From: a virus
IMG/VR virus record: IMGVR_UViG_3300020448_000002
Coordinates: 62,001 to 126,000 of that record
DNA length: 64,000 nucleotides
Reading direction: 5' to 3' (one strand)
Shown here: piece after piece, positions 63,350 through 64,000 of the stretch
Layout of the letters: each line of letters starts with the position of its first letter
How positions within the stretch are numbered: position 1 is the stretch's first letter
Notes under the pieces: generated by a model
What the model was told of the DNA's origin: nothing
Seen by the model: only the letters and a program-made list of their open reading frames with translations
Databases searched by the model: none
Translations under genes and position numbers: made by a program

Positions 63350-64000
63350 ATGAGTGAATTTGTCACAAGACATATAGGTCCTTCTAAGGATCAACAGACC
63401 CAGATGCTACAGGATTTGGGTCTTTCTAGTTTAGACGAACTTGTTAGAGAAATAGTTCCTGACTCTATTTTACTTCGTGGTGATTATAAATTACCAAAAG
63501 GTTGTAGTGAGTATGAGGCATTAGGAGAACTAAAAGAAATAGTTAAAAAGAATCAAGTTAAAAGAAGCTTGATAGGTCAAGGATATTACGGTACAATTAC
63601 ACCACCAGTAATACAAAGAAATGTATTAGAGAATCCTGCATGGTATACATCTTATACACCTTATCAGGCAGAGATATCACAAGGTAGATTAGAAGCATTA
63701 TTTAATTTTCAGACATTAGTAACAGAACTTACTGGATTACCAGTAGCAAATGCATCTCTATTAGATGAAGGAACTGCAGCTGCAGAAGCTATGACACTTG
63801 CATATAATGCAACATCTAATAAAAATGTTTTTCTAGTTGATAATAAAATATTTCCACAGACATTAAGTATTTTAAGAACAAGAGCAAAACCTTTAGGTAT
63901 TAAAGTTCTTCCAATAGAGTTAAGTAATTTTGAACTAGAAGATTTTACTAATGCATTTGGTATTGTAGTTCAGTTACCAAATAATCATGGTGGGATAAAA
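63350..64000 (+). CDS. gcvP: glycine dehydrogenase (decarboxylating), P-protein of glycine cleavage, 3' truncated by window
   Basis: The first 217 codons of an open frame reaching the window edge. They match the N-terminus of bacterial GcvP closely: F-V-T-R-H-I-G-P, S-L-D-E-L, I-V-P, G-Q-G-Y-Y-G-T-I-T-P-P-V-I-Q-R-N, E-N-P-A-W-Y-T-S-Y-T-P-Y-Q, S-Q-G-R-L-E-A-L-F-N-F-Q, L-T-G-L, A-S-L-L-D-E-G-T-A-A-A-E-A-M, and P-Q-T-L. GcvP is the PLP enzyme that decarboxylates glycine and passes the aminomethyl group to the H-protein lipoyl arm. The PLP lysine lies in the unseen part, and a single-chain or split (GcvPA) form cannot be told apart. The ATG is 6 nt after gp46, no Shine-Dalgarno is visible, and base use is as AT-rich as the neighbours. 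Confidence 0.95.
   Translation, partial: MSEFVTRHIGPSKDQQTQMLQDLGLSSLDELVREIVPDSILLRGDYKLPKGCSEYEALGELKEIVKKNQVKRSLIGQGYYGTITPPVIQRNVLENPAWYTSYTPYQAEISQGRLEALFNFQTLVTELTGLPVANASLLDEGTAAAEAMTLAYNATSNKNVFLVDNKIFPQTLSILRTRAKPLGIKVLPIELSNFELEDFTNAFGIVVQLPNNHGGIK

Noticed and set aside
1-64000. tRNA genes, IS elements, integrase or attachment sites
   Set aside because: None seen: intergenic gaps are all under 100 nt and hold promoters, terminators or ribosome sites only.

Overview
The window is a 64 kb slice of an AT-rich, tailed T4-like phage (myovirus) genome. Every supported gene is on the + strand. Gene order and content are those of the marine T4-like phages, and a cyanophage infecting Prochlorococcus or Synechococcus is the best guess. 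The reasons are gp8, 13, 14, 15, 16, 17, 18, 19, 20, 21, 22 and 23 in T4-like order, then peptide deformylase, a gp3/gp54-like protein, UvsY, UvsW, gp55, gp47 and gp46, plus a small protein between gp47 and gp46 that resembles the cyanobacterial DUF3110 family. A related phage of SAR11 or another AT-rich marine host cannot be excluded. No tRNA, IS element, CRISPR array or photosynthesis gene was seen.

Layout. Positions 1-40,302 are tail, baseplate and fibre material. They hold the 3' part of one giant virion protein (more than 6,160 residues), a 408-residue and a 1,389-residue structural protein with cupredoxin-like and YHYH domains, baseplate wedge gp8, a 2,409-residue DUF4815-type protein, two small proteins, and a 2,345-residue repetitive fibre with a tropism-determinant-like N-terminus. 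Positions 40,309-47,641 hold the neck and packaging genes (gp13, gp14, gp15, gp16 and gp17) with a cluster of small genes between the two terminase subunits, including a membrane protein, a secreted protein and a thermonuclease. Positions 47,701-55,845 hold sheath, tube, portal, scaffold, protease and major capsid. Positions 55,912-63,343 hold peptide deformylase, a tail-tube-like protein, recombination and late-transcription genes. At the right edge, directly behind gp46, a glycine dehydrogenase (glycine cleavage P-protein, gcvP) begins and runs out of the window. This is an apparent host-derived metabolic gene.

Expression. Ten intergenic sites, or sites overlapping a stop codon, match the T4-type late promoter core (A/C)TAAATA, and three of them follow a factor-independent terminator. 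gp55, the late sigma factor that would read them, has instead a perfect-consensus host-type sigma-70 promoter (TTGACA, 17 nt, TATAAT) whose -35 box lies in a perfect 6-bp inverted repeat.

The most interesting signals are the gcvP gene, the giant protein with 19 copies of a Cys-containing repeat, conserved copper-site-like motifs in two virion proteins, and a small set of beta modules that appear as inserts or extensions in several otherwise conserved T4 structural proteins (gp8, gp14, gp15, gp18) as well as in the giant proteins.
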